Part shown: in pieces, positions 51,457-60,450 of the stretch | How positions within the stretch are numbered: position 1 is the first letter of the stretch | Layout: each line of letters opens with the position of its first letter | NCBI GenBank assembly: GCA_965207535.1 | Contig: CBDBMR010000011.1 | Span: 62,001 to 126,000 of the forward strand | Direction: 5' to 3' | DNA from: JAJDXO01 sp965207535 | GTDB lineage: Bacteria; Pseudomonadota; Alphaproteobacteria; Rhodospirillales; UBA2165 | DNA length: 64,000 nucleotides | Program-made: the position numbers and the translations under genes | The notes under the pieces: generated by a model | What the model was told of the DNA's origin: nothing | What the model saw: only the letters and a program-made list of their open reading frames with translations | Database searches by the model: none

Positions 51457-51795
51457 ATGTACGCGGTTATTTTCGAGGTCGAGCCAACCGAGGACGGCCG
51501 AGGGAAGTATCTGAAGATTGCCGGTGAGCTTCGGAACGACCTCGAGAAGACGGACGGCTTCATCTCCATTGAGCGTTTCCAGAGCTTGAGCAATGAAAAG
51601 AAGATATTGTCGCTGTCCTTCTGGCGGGATGAAGAAAGTCTTATTGCCTGGCGGGAACAGTCCGATCATATCGCCGCGCAACGCCTGGGACGGGAACAGC
51701 TTTTCGAAGATTACCGGATTCGTATCGCCGAGGTCGTCAGGGATTACGGCATGACGGACCGGTCCGAAGCGCCGCAGCGTGGCCTGTTCGAGTAG
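51457..51795 (+). CDS. Antibiotic biosynthesis monooxygenase-like (ABM) protein
   Basis: 112 aa ferredoxin-like dimeric fold. It has MYAVIFEVEPTEDGRGKYLKIA, LEKTDGFISIERFQSL and LSLSFWRDEESLIAWREQSDHIAAQ, typical of the ABM/DUF4188-like group. Members act as cofactor-independent monooxygenases or heme-degrading proteins; no substrate is indicated. It follows the amidohydrolase gene by 21 bases. Confidence 0.88.
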   Translation: MYAVIFEVEPTEDGRGKYLKIAGELRNDLEKTDGFISIERFQSLSNEKKILSLSFWRDEESLIAWREQSDHIAAQRLGREQLFEDYRIRIAEVVRDYGMTDRSEAPQRGLFE

Positions 51796-52144
51796 CCATT
51801 GAACGGCATCGACCAGAATAGTCCGGTAGCCGCAACGGAGAAAACGCCGGAAAACCAATAACGGCGGTATGGCCGAGACCGCATACACATCAACAACCGA
51901 TGAGGCGGACCCCGGCGAGCCATGCACAGAGCCGATCTAGGGCGCAGGTCTAAAATGCGCCAATGGCCGTCGAGATAGCTTTCTTTCCCGAATGCGTGCG
52001 CTATATTACCCGGATTGAGACAACGGCAGAACACCCTGTGGGGGGACCGACCGCCTCCGCGTTAGTGGCTGGACAGCATTGGGCTGGCAGCACCGAATAG
52101 CGTCATAATTCCGTAACCCGCCGCAAAATGGCGAGGAAGTCTCA
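51796..52144. other. Leader region of nadA with a repeat scar
   Basis: No gene is seen. It holds the 13-base sequence AGAGCCGATCTAG at 51928-51940, matching the joined ends of the 140-bp repeat at 31011. The remaining sequence presumably contains the nadA promoter. GAGGAAG at 52132-52138 is its ribosome site. Confidence 0.5.
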
Positions 52145-53197
52145 ATGGGCATAATCGCGCCAAACGAAGAATCTACCTATCGCAGGATGCACGAGGTCTT
52201 GAAGAACCTCATCCCGGATTTTGAAATCCAGGAGAAGGCGAAACTCGCCTACAGAATCAACCGTCTCAAAAAAGAGAAAAACGCGGTCATTCTGGGCCAC
52301 AACTACATGGAAGCGGCGCTCTATCACTCGGTCCCGGATTTTACCGGCGACTCGCTTGCGCTTTGCCAACAGGCCGCCACGACCGACGCCGACATCATCG
52401 TATTTTGCGGCGTCCGCTTCATGGCCGAATCCGCGAAAATCCTGAATCCGGCGAAAACGGTCCTGCTGCCGGCGGTGAAGGCCGGATGCTCCCTGGCCGC
52501 GGCCATTACGGCGGACGATGTCCGTGCGCTGAAAAAGCGCTTTCCCGGCGTACCGGTGGTGACCTACATCAACTCCTACGCCGACGTGAAGGCGGAGACC
52601 GATGTCTGCTGTACATCCGCAAACGCCGTCAAGGTCATTGAATCCCTCGAAACCGACACCGTCATCTTTCTTCCCGACGAGTTCATGGCCGGCAACATTG
52701 CCGCCGAACTCGGCTGGTCGACCTACTTTCCTCAAGATGATCCGGAGAGGACCAGGCCGCCGGCGAACCTCGAGAACACCATCATCTCCTGGCATGGCTC
52801 GTGCGAGGTCCACGAACTTTTCACACCGGAGGACGTCACCTCGGTCCGCAAGCAGTTTCCGAATGTCGCCGTCCTCGCTCACCCGGAGTGCAAACCGGAG
52901 GTGGTCCGGGAATCCGATTTCGTCGGCTCCACAAAGGGCATCATCGACTACGTGGGCGCCAACGATGCGCCGGAATTCCTGCTGCTGACCGAATGCGCCA
53001 TGGGCGACAACATCATCGCCGGTCACCCGGACAAGAATATTCTGCGCCTGTGCAGCCATCGATGCCCGCACATGGCCGAGATTACGCTCGAGGATACGCT
53101 CGATGCGCTCGAGAACACGCGCTACGAGATCACGGTGCCCGAAGACATCAGGCTCCGCGCGTTGGGCTCGATCGAACGAATGCTGGAGATCGTCTAG
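52145..53197 (+). CDS. nadA: Quinolinate synthase NadA
   Basis: 350 aa. NadA condenses iminoaspartate and dihydroxyacetone phosphate to quinolinate using a [4Fe-4S] cluster. The ligands are Cys115 in VKAGCSLAAA, Cys in SWHGSCEVHE near 220 and Cys in LLTECAMGDN near 285. The HNYMEAALYHSVPDFTGDSL segment is the N-terminal substrate region. nadB and nadC are not adjacent. Its stop TAG and that of the convergent arylsulfotransferase-like gene share the same CTAG. Confidence 0.97.
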   Translation: MGIIAPNEESTYRRMHEVLKNLIPDFEIQEKAKLAYRINRLKKEKNAVILGHNYMEAALYHSVPDFTGDSLALCQQAATTDADIIVFCGVRFMAESAKILNPAKTVLLPAVKAGCSLAAAITADDVRALKKRFPGVPVVTYINSYADVKAETDVCCTSANAVKVIESLETDTVIFLPDEFMAGNIAAELGWSTYFPQDDPERTRPPANLENTIISWHGSCEVHELFTPEDVTSVRKQFPNVAVLAHPECKPEVVRESDFVGSTKGIIDYVGANDAPEFLLLTECAMGDNIIAGHPDKNILRLCSHRCPHMAEITLEDTLDALENTRYEITVPEDIRLRALGSIERMLEIV

Positions 53198-54261
53198 AGC
53201 TTCACCCGCCCGGCGATTTCCGGCGAATCTTCCGCGTATCGGAACGCCCTGAACACCCAGTTAACGATGTCGTCATCTATCCCGGGGCCCCGGTGCGGGT
53301 TGATGAACTCCCACACCAGTTCACCGTCGGGCGTGACCTCGAACAGCCGGCCATTCAGCCCTTCGCAGATCAGCGTATTGCCGGTCCACAACCGTTCCTG
53401 GCCGCTGATGTGGTGGGAATAGAAATGGGTCCGCGGCTGGGCACGGTACTGCCAGACGATTTCGTTGGTCTTGGGATCGATCTCGAGAATCAGTGAGTGG
53501 GGATGCGCCTCGTAACTGTTCATGCCGTTGGCGAAGACGATGACGTTCCCGTTCGGCAGCAACTGAGGGTCGTGCTGGCCGCCCAAAATCATGTCGGTGA
53601 ATTCCCAGCGGAACTTTTTCGTCTGCCGGTCGATAATCGCGATGGTGTTGATCTGCCGCAGACTGATCAGCACATCGCCGTTCTCCAGCGGGAACGTCGT
53701 ATTGCACCACGCGAATACGCGCCGCGGCGCCAAGGGATGAATGGGATATTTTTCGATGTCCATTTCGTAGGTATGCCACTCCCAGACGGTGTTGCCGTCG
53801 GGGTCCACTTCACGCACATAGTCGCCGAAAATTCCGCCCGGGGGCTCCGTGCCCGGACGCCCGCCCTGAACCCGCTTCTGTGCGTCTTCGGGCATCACGT
53901 CCCAGCCGGCATAGACAATATTGCCGTTGGCCAGTTTTCGCGCGTCATGGTGCTGCCAGCCATCGATGAATTCCGTCAGGACGTTTCCGTCCCAATCCAC
54001 CTCCCGCAGGATTCCGCCTTGGGCGCCGCCCTTGAACGGCGGCACATCGTCGCCGTCCCACTGGGCGGCGTAGAAAAGATTGCCGTTGGGCAGCAGCCGC
54101 GAGTATCCGCCCGGCGTGCCCGGTAGATCCCACTCGTGAACCGGCTCGCCGTCCATGTTCAACAGATAGGTCTTTTGCGTCCAAAGCGGCGAATAGAGGG
54201 TGAAGCCAGGCGTCGCCTTGCCGTCATCCTTGTAGGTCAGGCCGGTTTGCAGAATTCTCAT
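53194..54261 (-). CDS. Arylsulfotransferase (ASST)-family beta-propeller protein (second copy)
   Basis: 355 aa. Propeller blades read YSRLLPNGNLFYAAQWD, DARKLANGNIVYAGWD, FPLENGDVLISLRQIN, QLLPNGNVIVFANGMN and TGNTLICEGLNGRLFEVTPDG. The repeated L-P-N-G-N pattern marks ASST-like proteins. There is no signal peptide. It is distinct from the copy at 41364. It is followed downstream by nothing in the same direction. Upstream it is 27 bases after a GMC oxidoreductase gene, so the two may be co-expressed. Confidence 0.8.
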   Translation of the reverse strand: MRILQTGLTYKDDGKATPGFTLYSPLWTQKTYLLNMDGEPVHEWDLPGTPGGYSRLLPNGNLFYAAQWDGDDVPPFKGGAQGGILREVDWDGNVLTEFIDGWQHHDARKLANGNIVYAGWDVMPEDAQKRVQGGRPGTEPPGGIFGDYVREVDPDGNTVWEWHTYEMDIEKYPIHPLAPRRVFAWCNTTFPLENGDVLISLRQINTIAIIDRQTKKFRWEFTDMILGGQHDPQLLPNGNVIVFANGMNSYEAHPHSLILEIDPKTNEIVWQYRAQPRTHFYSHHISGQERLWTGNTLICEGLNGRLFEVTPDGELVWEFINPHRGPGIDDDIVNWVFRAFRYAEDSPEIAGRVKL

Positions 54262-54288
54262 GTGTCTCTCCCTGAGGTTTCCGCCGGG

Positions 54289-55932
54289 TTACGCCGCAAC
54301 GCGTGTTTCGGCGGCGGGCAAGGCAGGCTTGCCCAAAATCAAATCCGACGCCTTCTCGGCAATCATCAGGACGGCGGCATGGATGTTTCCGCTGATCAGG
54401 TCCGGCATGGCGGACGCATCGACGACGCGCAGTCCCTGCACACCGCGAACCTTGAGTTCCCCATCCAATACCGACGCCTCATCCGCACCCATCCGGCAGG
54501 TGCCGCAGGGGTGGTGAACCGTCGTGCAGGCCCTTCGGATATAGGCGTCGAGGCCGCCGTCATCGGTTATGCCGGCGCCGGGAAGCCGCTCCTCGCCGAG
54601 AAACGGGCTGACCTGGGCTTGGGAGAACAATTCCCGCGCCAGCTTGAGCCCCTTCCGGAGGGTGACCATGTCCGTCGGCTTCTCGAAGAAATTCTGATAG
54701 AGCCTCGGCAATTGCCTTGGATCGGAGGACGTCAGCTCGATCCGGCCCCGGCTCTCCGGATGCAACAGCACCGCCCGGGCGCCCGCACGATCCTCGAATG
54801 GCGCCTTGATGCCCGGAAACCAGGGGTGGGCAAAGCGGTTGGTGAAGGTGAACAGGAACTGAATGTCCGGCGCCGCGAGCGCCGGGTCGGTCCGCAGGAA
54901 TCCGACGATACCAGTGGGAAAATCGGTCGCCGGACCGACGCCCGACCATCGGGCCCTGGCAACGCTGACGGCCAACCGATCCCACCGGGATTGCTTCCGG
55001 AATGGTCCCGGTGCAGCCCGGGCATAGTCGACGCCGGCGGAAATATGGTCCTGCAGATTCCGGCCTACCGCCGGGACATCGGCGGCCACCGGAATGTCGT
55101 GCCGGCGCAGCTGGTCCGCCGGGCCGACGCCGGAGAGCATCAGGATATGCGGCGAATTGAGCGCGCCGCCTGACAGAATAACCTCCCGGCTAGCCGTCAC
55201 TCGCCGGTTCTGTCCGCCGCGATGATAGCTGACACCGGCGGCGCGGCCGTTTTCGATCACGATGCGATTGACGTGGGCCTCGGTCTGGAGCTTGAGGTTG
55301 GGCCGGGTCAGAGCCGGCCGCAGGAACGCATCCGCCGCGCTCCAGCGCCGTCCGTGATAGATATTCTGCTGCATGCGGCTGACGCCCGCATTGTCGCCGC
55401 TGTTATAATCATCAAGTCGCGCAAGCCCGATTTCCCCGGCGGCCTCCACGACCGGCTCGATCATTGGATCCCGATAGGAACTTCTTCGGATACGCAGCGG
55501 GCCCCGGCCGCCCCTGCCGGCGCTCTCCCCGCCCTCCCAGGTTTCGCTGCGATTGAGATAGGGAAGAACGTCGGCGTACGACCATCCCGTCAGACCGGTC
55601 TCAGCCCAGCGGTCATAGTCTGCGGCGTGACCCCGTACATAGGACATGGCGTTTATCGAGGAGCACCCGCCGACGACCCGGCCGCGAACGCATTCCAGGA
55701 CACGATCGTCGGTGTGAGGTTCGGGCTCGGTGTCATAGCCCCAGTCGTGATGCCGTTCGTCGACGAACTTCCTCATCCACACCAGCGGCACCTTGATCCA
55801 CGGGTCGTCGTCCATGCCGCCGGCCTCGAGCACCAGAACCCGAATATCGGGATCCTCGGACAGCCGGTTCGCCAGCACACAACCCGCCGATCCCGCGCCG
55901 ATAATGATGTAGTCGAAATCCTGGCCAGCCAA
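54289..55932 (-). CDS. GMC-family FAD-dependent oxidoreductase (choline dehydrogenase-like)
   Basis: 547 aa. The FAD fold begins YIIIGAGSAGCVLANRLSEDPDIRVLVLEAGG at residue 7. GGCSSINAMSYVRGHAADYD near 88 and the GMC signature around SGGALNSPHILMLSGVGP near 250 follow. The C-terminal HPCGTCRMGADEASVLDGELKVRGVQGLRVVDAS carries the catalytic His-His/Asn pair region. It oxidises alcohols; the substrate is unknown. It is 27 bases upstream of the ASST-like gene. Confidence 0.94.
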   Translation of the reverse strand: MAGQDFDYIIIGAGSAGCVLANRLSEDPDIRVLVLEAGGMDDDPWIKVPLVWMRKFVDERHHDWGYDTEPEPHTDDRVLECVRGRVVGGCSSINAMSYVRGHAADYDRWAETGLTGWSYADVLPYLNRSETWEGGESAGRGGRGPLRIRRSSYRDPMIEPVVEAAGEIGLARLDDYNSGDNAGVSRMQQNIYHGRRWSAADAFLRPALTRPNLKLQTEAHVNRIVIENGRAAGVSYHRGGQNRRVTASREVILSGGALNSPHILMLSGVGPADQLRRHDIPVAADVPAVGRNLQDHISAGVDYARAAPGPFRKQSRWDRLAVSVARARWSGVGPATDFPTGIVGFLRTDPALAAPDIQFLFTFTNRFAHPWFPGIKAPFEDRAGARAVLLHPESRGRIELTSSDPRQLPRLYQNFFEKPTDMVTLRKGLKLARELFSQAQVSPFLGEERLPGAGITDDGGLDAYIRRACTTVHHPCGTCRMGADEASVLDGELKVRGVQGLRVVDASAMPDLISGNIHAAVLMIAEKASDLILGKPALPAAETRVAA

Positions 55933-56010
55933 ACGTACGCGCTCCCCTCTGCGGGGATTATGGCAGGCCAGTCTCTGAGGTAAATCCCCGTAACTCGATG
56001 CCGGGGAAAA

Positions 56011-56086
56011 TGGTGGGTGCTATAGGACTCGAACCTATGACCCGCTGCTTAAAAGGCAGCTGCTCTACCACCTGAGCTAAGCACCC
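56011..56086 (-). tRNA. tRNA-Lys (anticodon TTT)
   Basis: Read leftward from 56086 it starts GGGTGCTTAGCTCAG. It has the anticodon loop CTTTTAA (anticodon TTT, decoding AAA and AAG), the T-arm TTCGAGTC and an acceptor stem GGGTGCT/AGCACCC, with CCA encoded at the 3' end (56011-56013). All stems pair. Confidence 0.96.
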
Positions 56087-56147
56087 AACGCCCGGGTTTC
56101 TAGGCGTTTTGCCCCTATTGGGCAAGCCCGGAGATCGGGGCCTGCAT

Positions 56148-56543
56148 CTACGATACTTCGGCCAGACGCTGCTGGATTTCCTCCAGGTTCGGAACGTCGG
56201 TGTAGTCCTCGCTGAGACCGCCGGTCCCGGCCGGGCTCTTGCAGGTAAAGAAGCGGCACGGTCCCTCGAGTATCCGTATCCCATGGACCACATTGCGCGG
56301 AATGTAGACCAAGTCCCCGGGATCGAGCGTATGGACTTCGTCCCCAAGCACATGCGCAAGCCGGCCCTCGAGCATGTAGATCCACTGTTCATCGTTCGGA
56401 TGATAATGCGGCGGCGGGGTCTCACCTTCCTCGTATGTCACGATGCCAACCTTGATGAGTTCGCCGCCAAACTGCTTCATCATGACCTTCGGATTAACGA
56501 CGTCGGGCGTCGCCTCCATTTCATCGGCTTTGTAGACCGGCAT
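56148..56543 (-). CDS. Small cupin protein
   Basis: 131 aa from ATG 56543 (AGAGGAGA upstream). Single cupin: PPPHYHPNDEQWIYMLEGRLAHVLGDEVHTLDPGDLVYIPRNVVHGI, with metal ligands His-x-His, Glu or Gln, and the last His. It is the last gene of the hydantoin operon in the leftward direction, 56 bases after the carbamoylase. It may be a small dioxygenase, isomerase or sugar-like acid sensor; no function is assigned. Confidence 0.88.
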   Translation of the reverse strand: MPVYKADEMEATPDVVNPKVMMKQFGGELIKVGIVTYEEGETPPPHYHPNDEQWIYMLEGRLAHVLGDEVHTLDPGDLVYIPRNVVHGIRILEGPCRFFTCKSPAGTGGLSEDYTDVPNLEEIQQRLAEVS

Positions 56544-56599
56544 AGCCGTCTCCTCTGCAATCGTTCTGCTTTCAACCTCACAGTCATATCGAAGCAAAC

Positions 56600-57535
56600 T
56601 CAGTCCGGCTCGACAACACCCCGCTGCTCGGTGATGAGCCCGTAGTGTTCGATCCGCCGGTGCTGTTCGAAGTTCAGCAGATTGTCCTTCAGGTCACGGG
56701 CCAGATCGAGATCGCAATCGGCGCATACGAGTTCCTGCTCCCGGGTCTTGCATTCCGCGACGATTTCACCCGTTGGCGCAATGATGCACGTCCCGCCGAT
56801 CAATTCTTCCCCATCCTCGGTGCCCGCCTTGGCGACGCCGACTATCCAACAGCAGTTCTGATAGGCGCCTGCCTGCATACTCAGATGGTTGTGGAAATCG
56901 CTGAGCGGATCTTCCTCATGCGCCCAGTAGGGTTTGGTCGGCGTGTTGTACCCAATGAAGATCATTTCGGCGCCCTTCAGTGCCAAGACCCGATAGCTCT
57001 CGGCCCAACGGCGGTCGTTGCAGATGCATACCCCCATGACGCCATCGAACCCGCGGACCGTCCGGTAGCCCGTATCGCCAATATCGAAGTAGCGCTTCTC
57101 CAACGCCTGAGCGGGGAATCCCGGATCCGGTTCGAAGCGGCCGGGGAGATGGATTTTCCTGAACTTGTTGATGATCCGCCCGTTTTTGTCGGCAAGCACC
57201 GACGAATTGAAGCGGCGCTTAACACCGTTCTCCTCCGCCAATTCGGCGTACCCGAGATGGAAGCCGATTTCGAGACGCCGAGCCTCGTCGAACAGAGGCT
57301 GGGTTGCCCGAGAGGGCATATCCGCCTCGCAAAACCGGTCGAGTTCTTCCTCGTCCTCGATCAGCCACCGGGCGAAATACGTGGTGAGGGTAAGTTCCGG
57401 AAACACGACAATGTCGCATCCCTCGCCGTGCGCCGTTCGCATTTGGCCGAGCAATTTTTCGACCACGCTCTCTTTCGGCTCGTTGCGCGATATGCCGCCC
57501 ATTTGAGCGGCGCCAACCCTTACTATTCGGCTCAT
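56600..57535 (-). CDS. N-carbamoyl-D-amino acid hydrolase (D-carbamoylase)
   Basis: 311 aa nitrilase-superfamily enzyme. The triad is Glu47 (FPELTLTT), Lys127 (KFRKIHLPG) and Cys172 (CICNDRRWAES), each one residue past the Agrobacterium D-carbamoylase numbers. It hydrolyses N-carbamoyl-D-amino acids to D-amino acid, CO2 and ammonia. It follows a hydantoinase gene by 24 bases, so together they convert 5-substituted hydantoins to D-amino acids. Beta-ureidopropionase is an alternative, but the length and ICNDRRW favour the D-carbamoylase type. Confidence 0.92.
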   Translation of the reverse strand: MSRIVRVGAAQMGGISRNEPKESVVEKLLGQMRTAHGEGCDIVVFPELTLTTYFARWLIEDEEELDRFCEADMPSRATQPLFDEARRLEIGFHLGYAELAEENGVKRRFNSSVLADKNGRIINKFRKIHLPGRFEPDPGFPAQALEKRYFDIGDTGYRTVRGFDGVMGVCICNDRRWAESYRVLALKGAEMIFIGYNTPTKPYWAHEEDPLSDFHNHLSMQAGAYQNCCWIVGVAKAGTEDGEELIGGTCIIAPTGEIVAECKTREQELVCADCDLDLARDLKDNLLNFEQHRRIEHYGLITEQRGVVEPD

Positions 57536-57559
57536 GACGGACTCCCCCCCACCGTCCAG

Positions 57560-58969
57560 CTAGACTTGGCCGGAGTTGGACCGCGGCAAATATTCACCGC
57601 CCCCGGCGCGGCCCAGCCAACGATCGCCATCGACGATCACCTGTCCCCGCAGGAATACCTTTTTGACCCGGCCGGTCACCTCACGGCCCTCGAAGAGAGA
57701 GTAGTCGATCCGGCTGTGGTGCTCCGCGGCCCGGATTGTCCAGCGCTCTTCGGGATCGAACAGGACGATATCGGCGTCCGACCCCACCGCGATCGTTCCC
57801 TTTCGGGGGAACAGCCCGAACAGCTTCGCCGGCGTCGTCGAATTCAACTGTACGAAACGGTTGAGGCCCATACGTCCGGTGCGGACCCCGCCATCGTAAA
57901 TCAGCGGCAGCCGGGTTTCGACGCCGGGCGCGCCGTTGGGCATCTGGGCGAAGGATTCCTTGCCGAGGGCCTTGGAATATTTGAGCCCCCAGCTTTTCTC
58001 CTCGAGACAAAACGGGCAGTGGTCGGTCGAAATTATCTGCAAATCGTCCGTCGCAAGACCCCGCCATAGGGCGTCCTGGTGCTCCTTGGACCGGAGAGGG
58101 GGGATCATCGTGTACTTCGCGGCTTCCGCATCCGGGGCATCGTACAGTTCCTCGGTCAGAAACAGGTAGTGGGGACAGGTCTCGGCATAGATGGGGGTAC
58201 CTTCGTCGCGGGCTTCGGCTATATGCCGGACGGCATCCTGCGACGAAACATGCACCACATACATGGGCGCTTCGGCCAATTTGGCGATCTGGATCGCCCG
58301 GTAGGCCGCCTCGCCTTCGGTCGACGCCGGGTGTACCTTCGGATGATTCAGGACCTCGTTTCTGCCCTGCGCCACCGCTTCCTTGATCAGCACATCGATA
58401 AGCAGGCCGTTCTCGGCATGGACGCAGGACAATCCGCCGTTTTCGCCGGTCATCCGCATGATCCGGTAAAGCTCGGCATCGTCGATCATCATGATTCCCG
58501 GCATGACCATGAACATCTTGAAACTGGTCACCCCGTCGCTTCGAAGCATGGACTTCATGTCGACCAGGGTCTGATCGTTGAAGGTGGTGATGATCATGTG
58601 CGCGCCGACATCGACGCAGGCCCGGCTCGCTCTCGCCTGCCAATCGTCGAGCCCGGCGATGACACTGCCTCCGTGGGGCTGCTGGGCAAAATCCACCAAA
58701 GTCGTCGTGCCGCCGAACGCAGCCGCCGTCGTCCCGCTCTCGAAGGTGTCGACGGTCATCGCCGGACCGACCTCGGCTTCCAGGTGCGTGTGCACGTCGA
58801 CGCCGCCCGGGAGAACCAGGAGGCCGGACGCGTCGTGCACGTCGACATCCTCACCGGCCTCGAAATCCGATCCGATGGCATGAACCCTGCCGTTTTCGAT
58901 CAGGACATCGGCCCGGTAGTCATCGGTCGCGGTAATGACACGCCCGCCCTGGATCAATGTTCTGGTCAT
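57560..58969 (-). CDS. D-hydantoinase / dihydropyrimidinase
   Basis: 469 aa from ATG 58969 with GGAGG upstream; the 9 preceding in-frame residues are not needed. Metal ligands: His60 and His62 in GVDVHTHLE, a carboxylated Lys in VTSFKMFMV near 150, His in CVHAENG near 185, His in YVVHVSSQDA near 240 and Asp in ISTDHCPF near 316. It opens cyclic ureides such as hydantoins and dihydropyrimidines. The gene pairs with D-carbamoylase in the same operon. Confidence 0.94.
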   Translation of the reverse strand: MTRTLIQGGRVITATDDYRADVLIENGRVHAIGSDFEAGEDVDVHDASGLLVLPGGVDVHTHLEAEVGPAMTVDTFESGTTAAAFGGTTTLVDFAQQPHGGSVIAGLDDWQARASRACVDVGAHMIITTFNDQTLVDMKSMLRSDGVTSFKMFMVMPGIMMIDDAELYRIMRMTGENGGLSCVHAENGLLIDVLIKEAVAQGRNEVLNHPKVHPASTEGEAAYRAIQIAKLAEAPMYVVHVSSQDAVRHIAEARDEGTPIYAETCPHYLFLTEELYDAPDAEAAKYTMIPPLRSKEHQDALWRGLATDDLQIISTDHCPFCLEEKSWGLKYSKALGKESFAQMPNGAPGVETRLPLIYDGGVRTGRMGLNRFVQLNSTTPAKLFGLFPRKGTIAVGSDADIVLFDPEERWTIRAAEHHSRIDYSLFEGREVTGRVKKVFLRGQVIVDGDRWLGRAGGGEYLPRSNSGQV

Positions 58970-59001
58970 CCGCCCCTCCACACTAGCCGGCCACACGAAT
59001 T

Positions 59002-60360
59002 TCAGGCCGGGATCACCGATTCCTTCTTCAGCATGCCGATGGCCCGCTGGAACGCCTCGGCGGTTTGCCGTAGGTCCCGATCCTCATGGACAACCGATAT
59101 CCAGCCGCTGAACCGCGGCGTCACGTCCACACCATTTATGAGCATCGCCAACCGCACCAACCCAACAAGTTCCGGATCGTTTCCCGTGAGTTCGGAAGGA
59201 TCAATCGTAGCCGGATCGAATTCCAACGGCAAAACCTGACGATTGCCGGGATTGGTAAACAGGTTGAACCCGGAGAACTCGCCGTATACGGACCATGGCA
59301 CCTTCTCGTCCGTCAGCACCTGGTTCAGCATACGGCGCAGCGCCTCTCCCGAACTATTGGCGCGTTCGCAAACGCTCGTACCGGCGACGATCTCCAGCGC
59401 CGCGATACCGGCCGCGGCACTCAAAGGGTTTCCGTTATGGGTACCGGGATGTCCGACCTTTTCCCGGCCCGCCTTCTCAGCCGCCTCGAGATCGAGATGG
59501 GACAGAATATCCGATCGCCCGGCAACCGCGCCGCCGCCCAGACCGCCGGCCAAAATCTTGCCCAGCGTCGTCAGGTCCGGCGTCACGCCGAAATGGGCCT
59601 GGGCACCGCCTGGAGAGACGCGGAACCCGGTCACCACCTCATCGAAGATCAGCACGATATTGGCACTGCTGGCAACGTCGCGGAGGAAGGAAAGGAATGA
59701 AGGGTCCAACGGGCCGGCGCCAAAATGGGCACCGGTCGGTTCCAGAATTATCGCGGCAATATCGTCCTCGGCGTCTATGAGACGGAGGACGGCATCCTCG
59801 TCGCCCGGATCGGCAATCAGGGCGGCCGAGGCAGCTTCGGGCGGGACGCCAACCGGAGCCGAAGCATCGAAACGAGAAACATATCCGGCGACAAACTGAT
59901 CGTACCAACCGTGGAAATGGCCCTTGAAACGGACAAATTTCGACCGGCCGGAATGGGCGCGCGCGAGCCGCAGCGCCATCATGGCGGCTTCGGTCCCGGA
60001 TGCCGTAAAGCGGACTTTTTCAGCGGACGGAATCAGGTCCTTGACCAATTCCGCCCAGCGCAGCTCCTGTTCGTGGTTACCGCCAAGATGAGTTCCCCGC
60101 GCGGCTTGGCGCTGGACGGCGGCAACGATTTCCGGCCGTCCATGACCGAGCAGCAGCGCCCCATGGCCGCCGTGGTAATCGATGTACTCGTTGTTGTCGA
60201 CGTCCCATTTTCGGCTCCCCTCGCCGTGTGAGACGTATAGGGGATACGGGTGCTGACGCCGGAGGTCATGCGTGATTCCACCCGGCATGGCGCCGACGGC
60301 TCGACCGAAAAGCTTCCGCGATTTCGGCGTCCGATTCTTGAACTGCTCTACAATCGACAC
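59002..60360 (-). CDS. Class III aminotransferase / glutamate-1-semialdehyde aminomutase-like PLP enzyme
   Basis: 452 aa from GTG 60360, with GGAGAG eight bases upstream; an earlier in-frame ATG would add 13 residues. PLP sites are TASGTEAAMMALRLARAHSGR near residue 105, LIFDEVVTGFR near 230 and Lys in TLGKILAGGLGGGAVAG near 265. It is much longer than ordinary GSA aminomutase and lies in a hydantoin operon, so it probably acts on an amino or carbamoyl compound rather than in heme synthesis. No hemA-type gene is adjacent. Confidence 0.88.
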   Translation of the reverse strand: MSIVEQFKNRTPKSRKLFGRAVGAMPGGITHDLRRQHPYPLYVSHGEGSRKWDVDNNEYIDYHGGHGALLLGHGRPEIVAAVQRQAARGTHLGGNHEQELRWAELVKDLIPSAEKVRFTASGTEAAMMALRLARAHSGRSKFVRFKGHFHGWYDQFVAGYVSRFDASAPVGVPPEAASAALIADPGDEDAVLRLIDAEDDIAAIILEPTGAHFGAGPLDPSFLSFLRDVASSANIVLIFDEVVTGFRVSPGGAQAHFGVTPDLTTLGKILAGGLGGGAVAGRSDILSHLDLEAAEKAGREKVGHPGTHNGNPLSAAAGIAALEIVAGTSVCERANSSGEALRRMLNQVLTDEKVPWSVYGEFSGFNLFTNPGNRQVLPLEFDPATIDPSELTGNDPELVGLVRLAMLINGVDVTPRFSGWISVVHEDRDLRQTAEAFQRAIGMLKKESVIPA

Positions 60361-60435
60361 TGTCCGTCTCTCCGGATCGCGGCAACGAATGCCCCTCACC
60401 GGCCGTACTATAGATGAATCACGGCGCCTGTCGCC

Positions 60436-60450
60436 CTAGAGCCGATCTAG
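60436..60450. repeat. 15-bp repeat scar at a gene end
   Basis: CTAGAGCCGATCTAG equals the joined terminal sequences of the 140-bp element at 31011-31150 (reverse orientation), with the internal sequence missing. Its right CTAG supplies the stop codon (60447-60449, minus strand) of the CocE-type gene. Confidence 0.65.
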
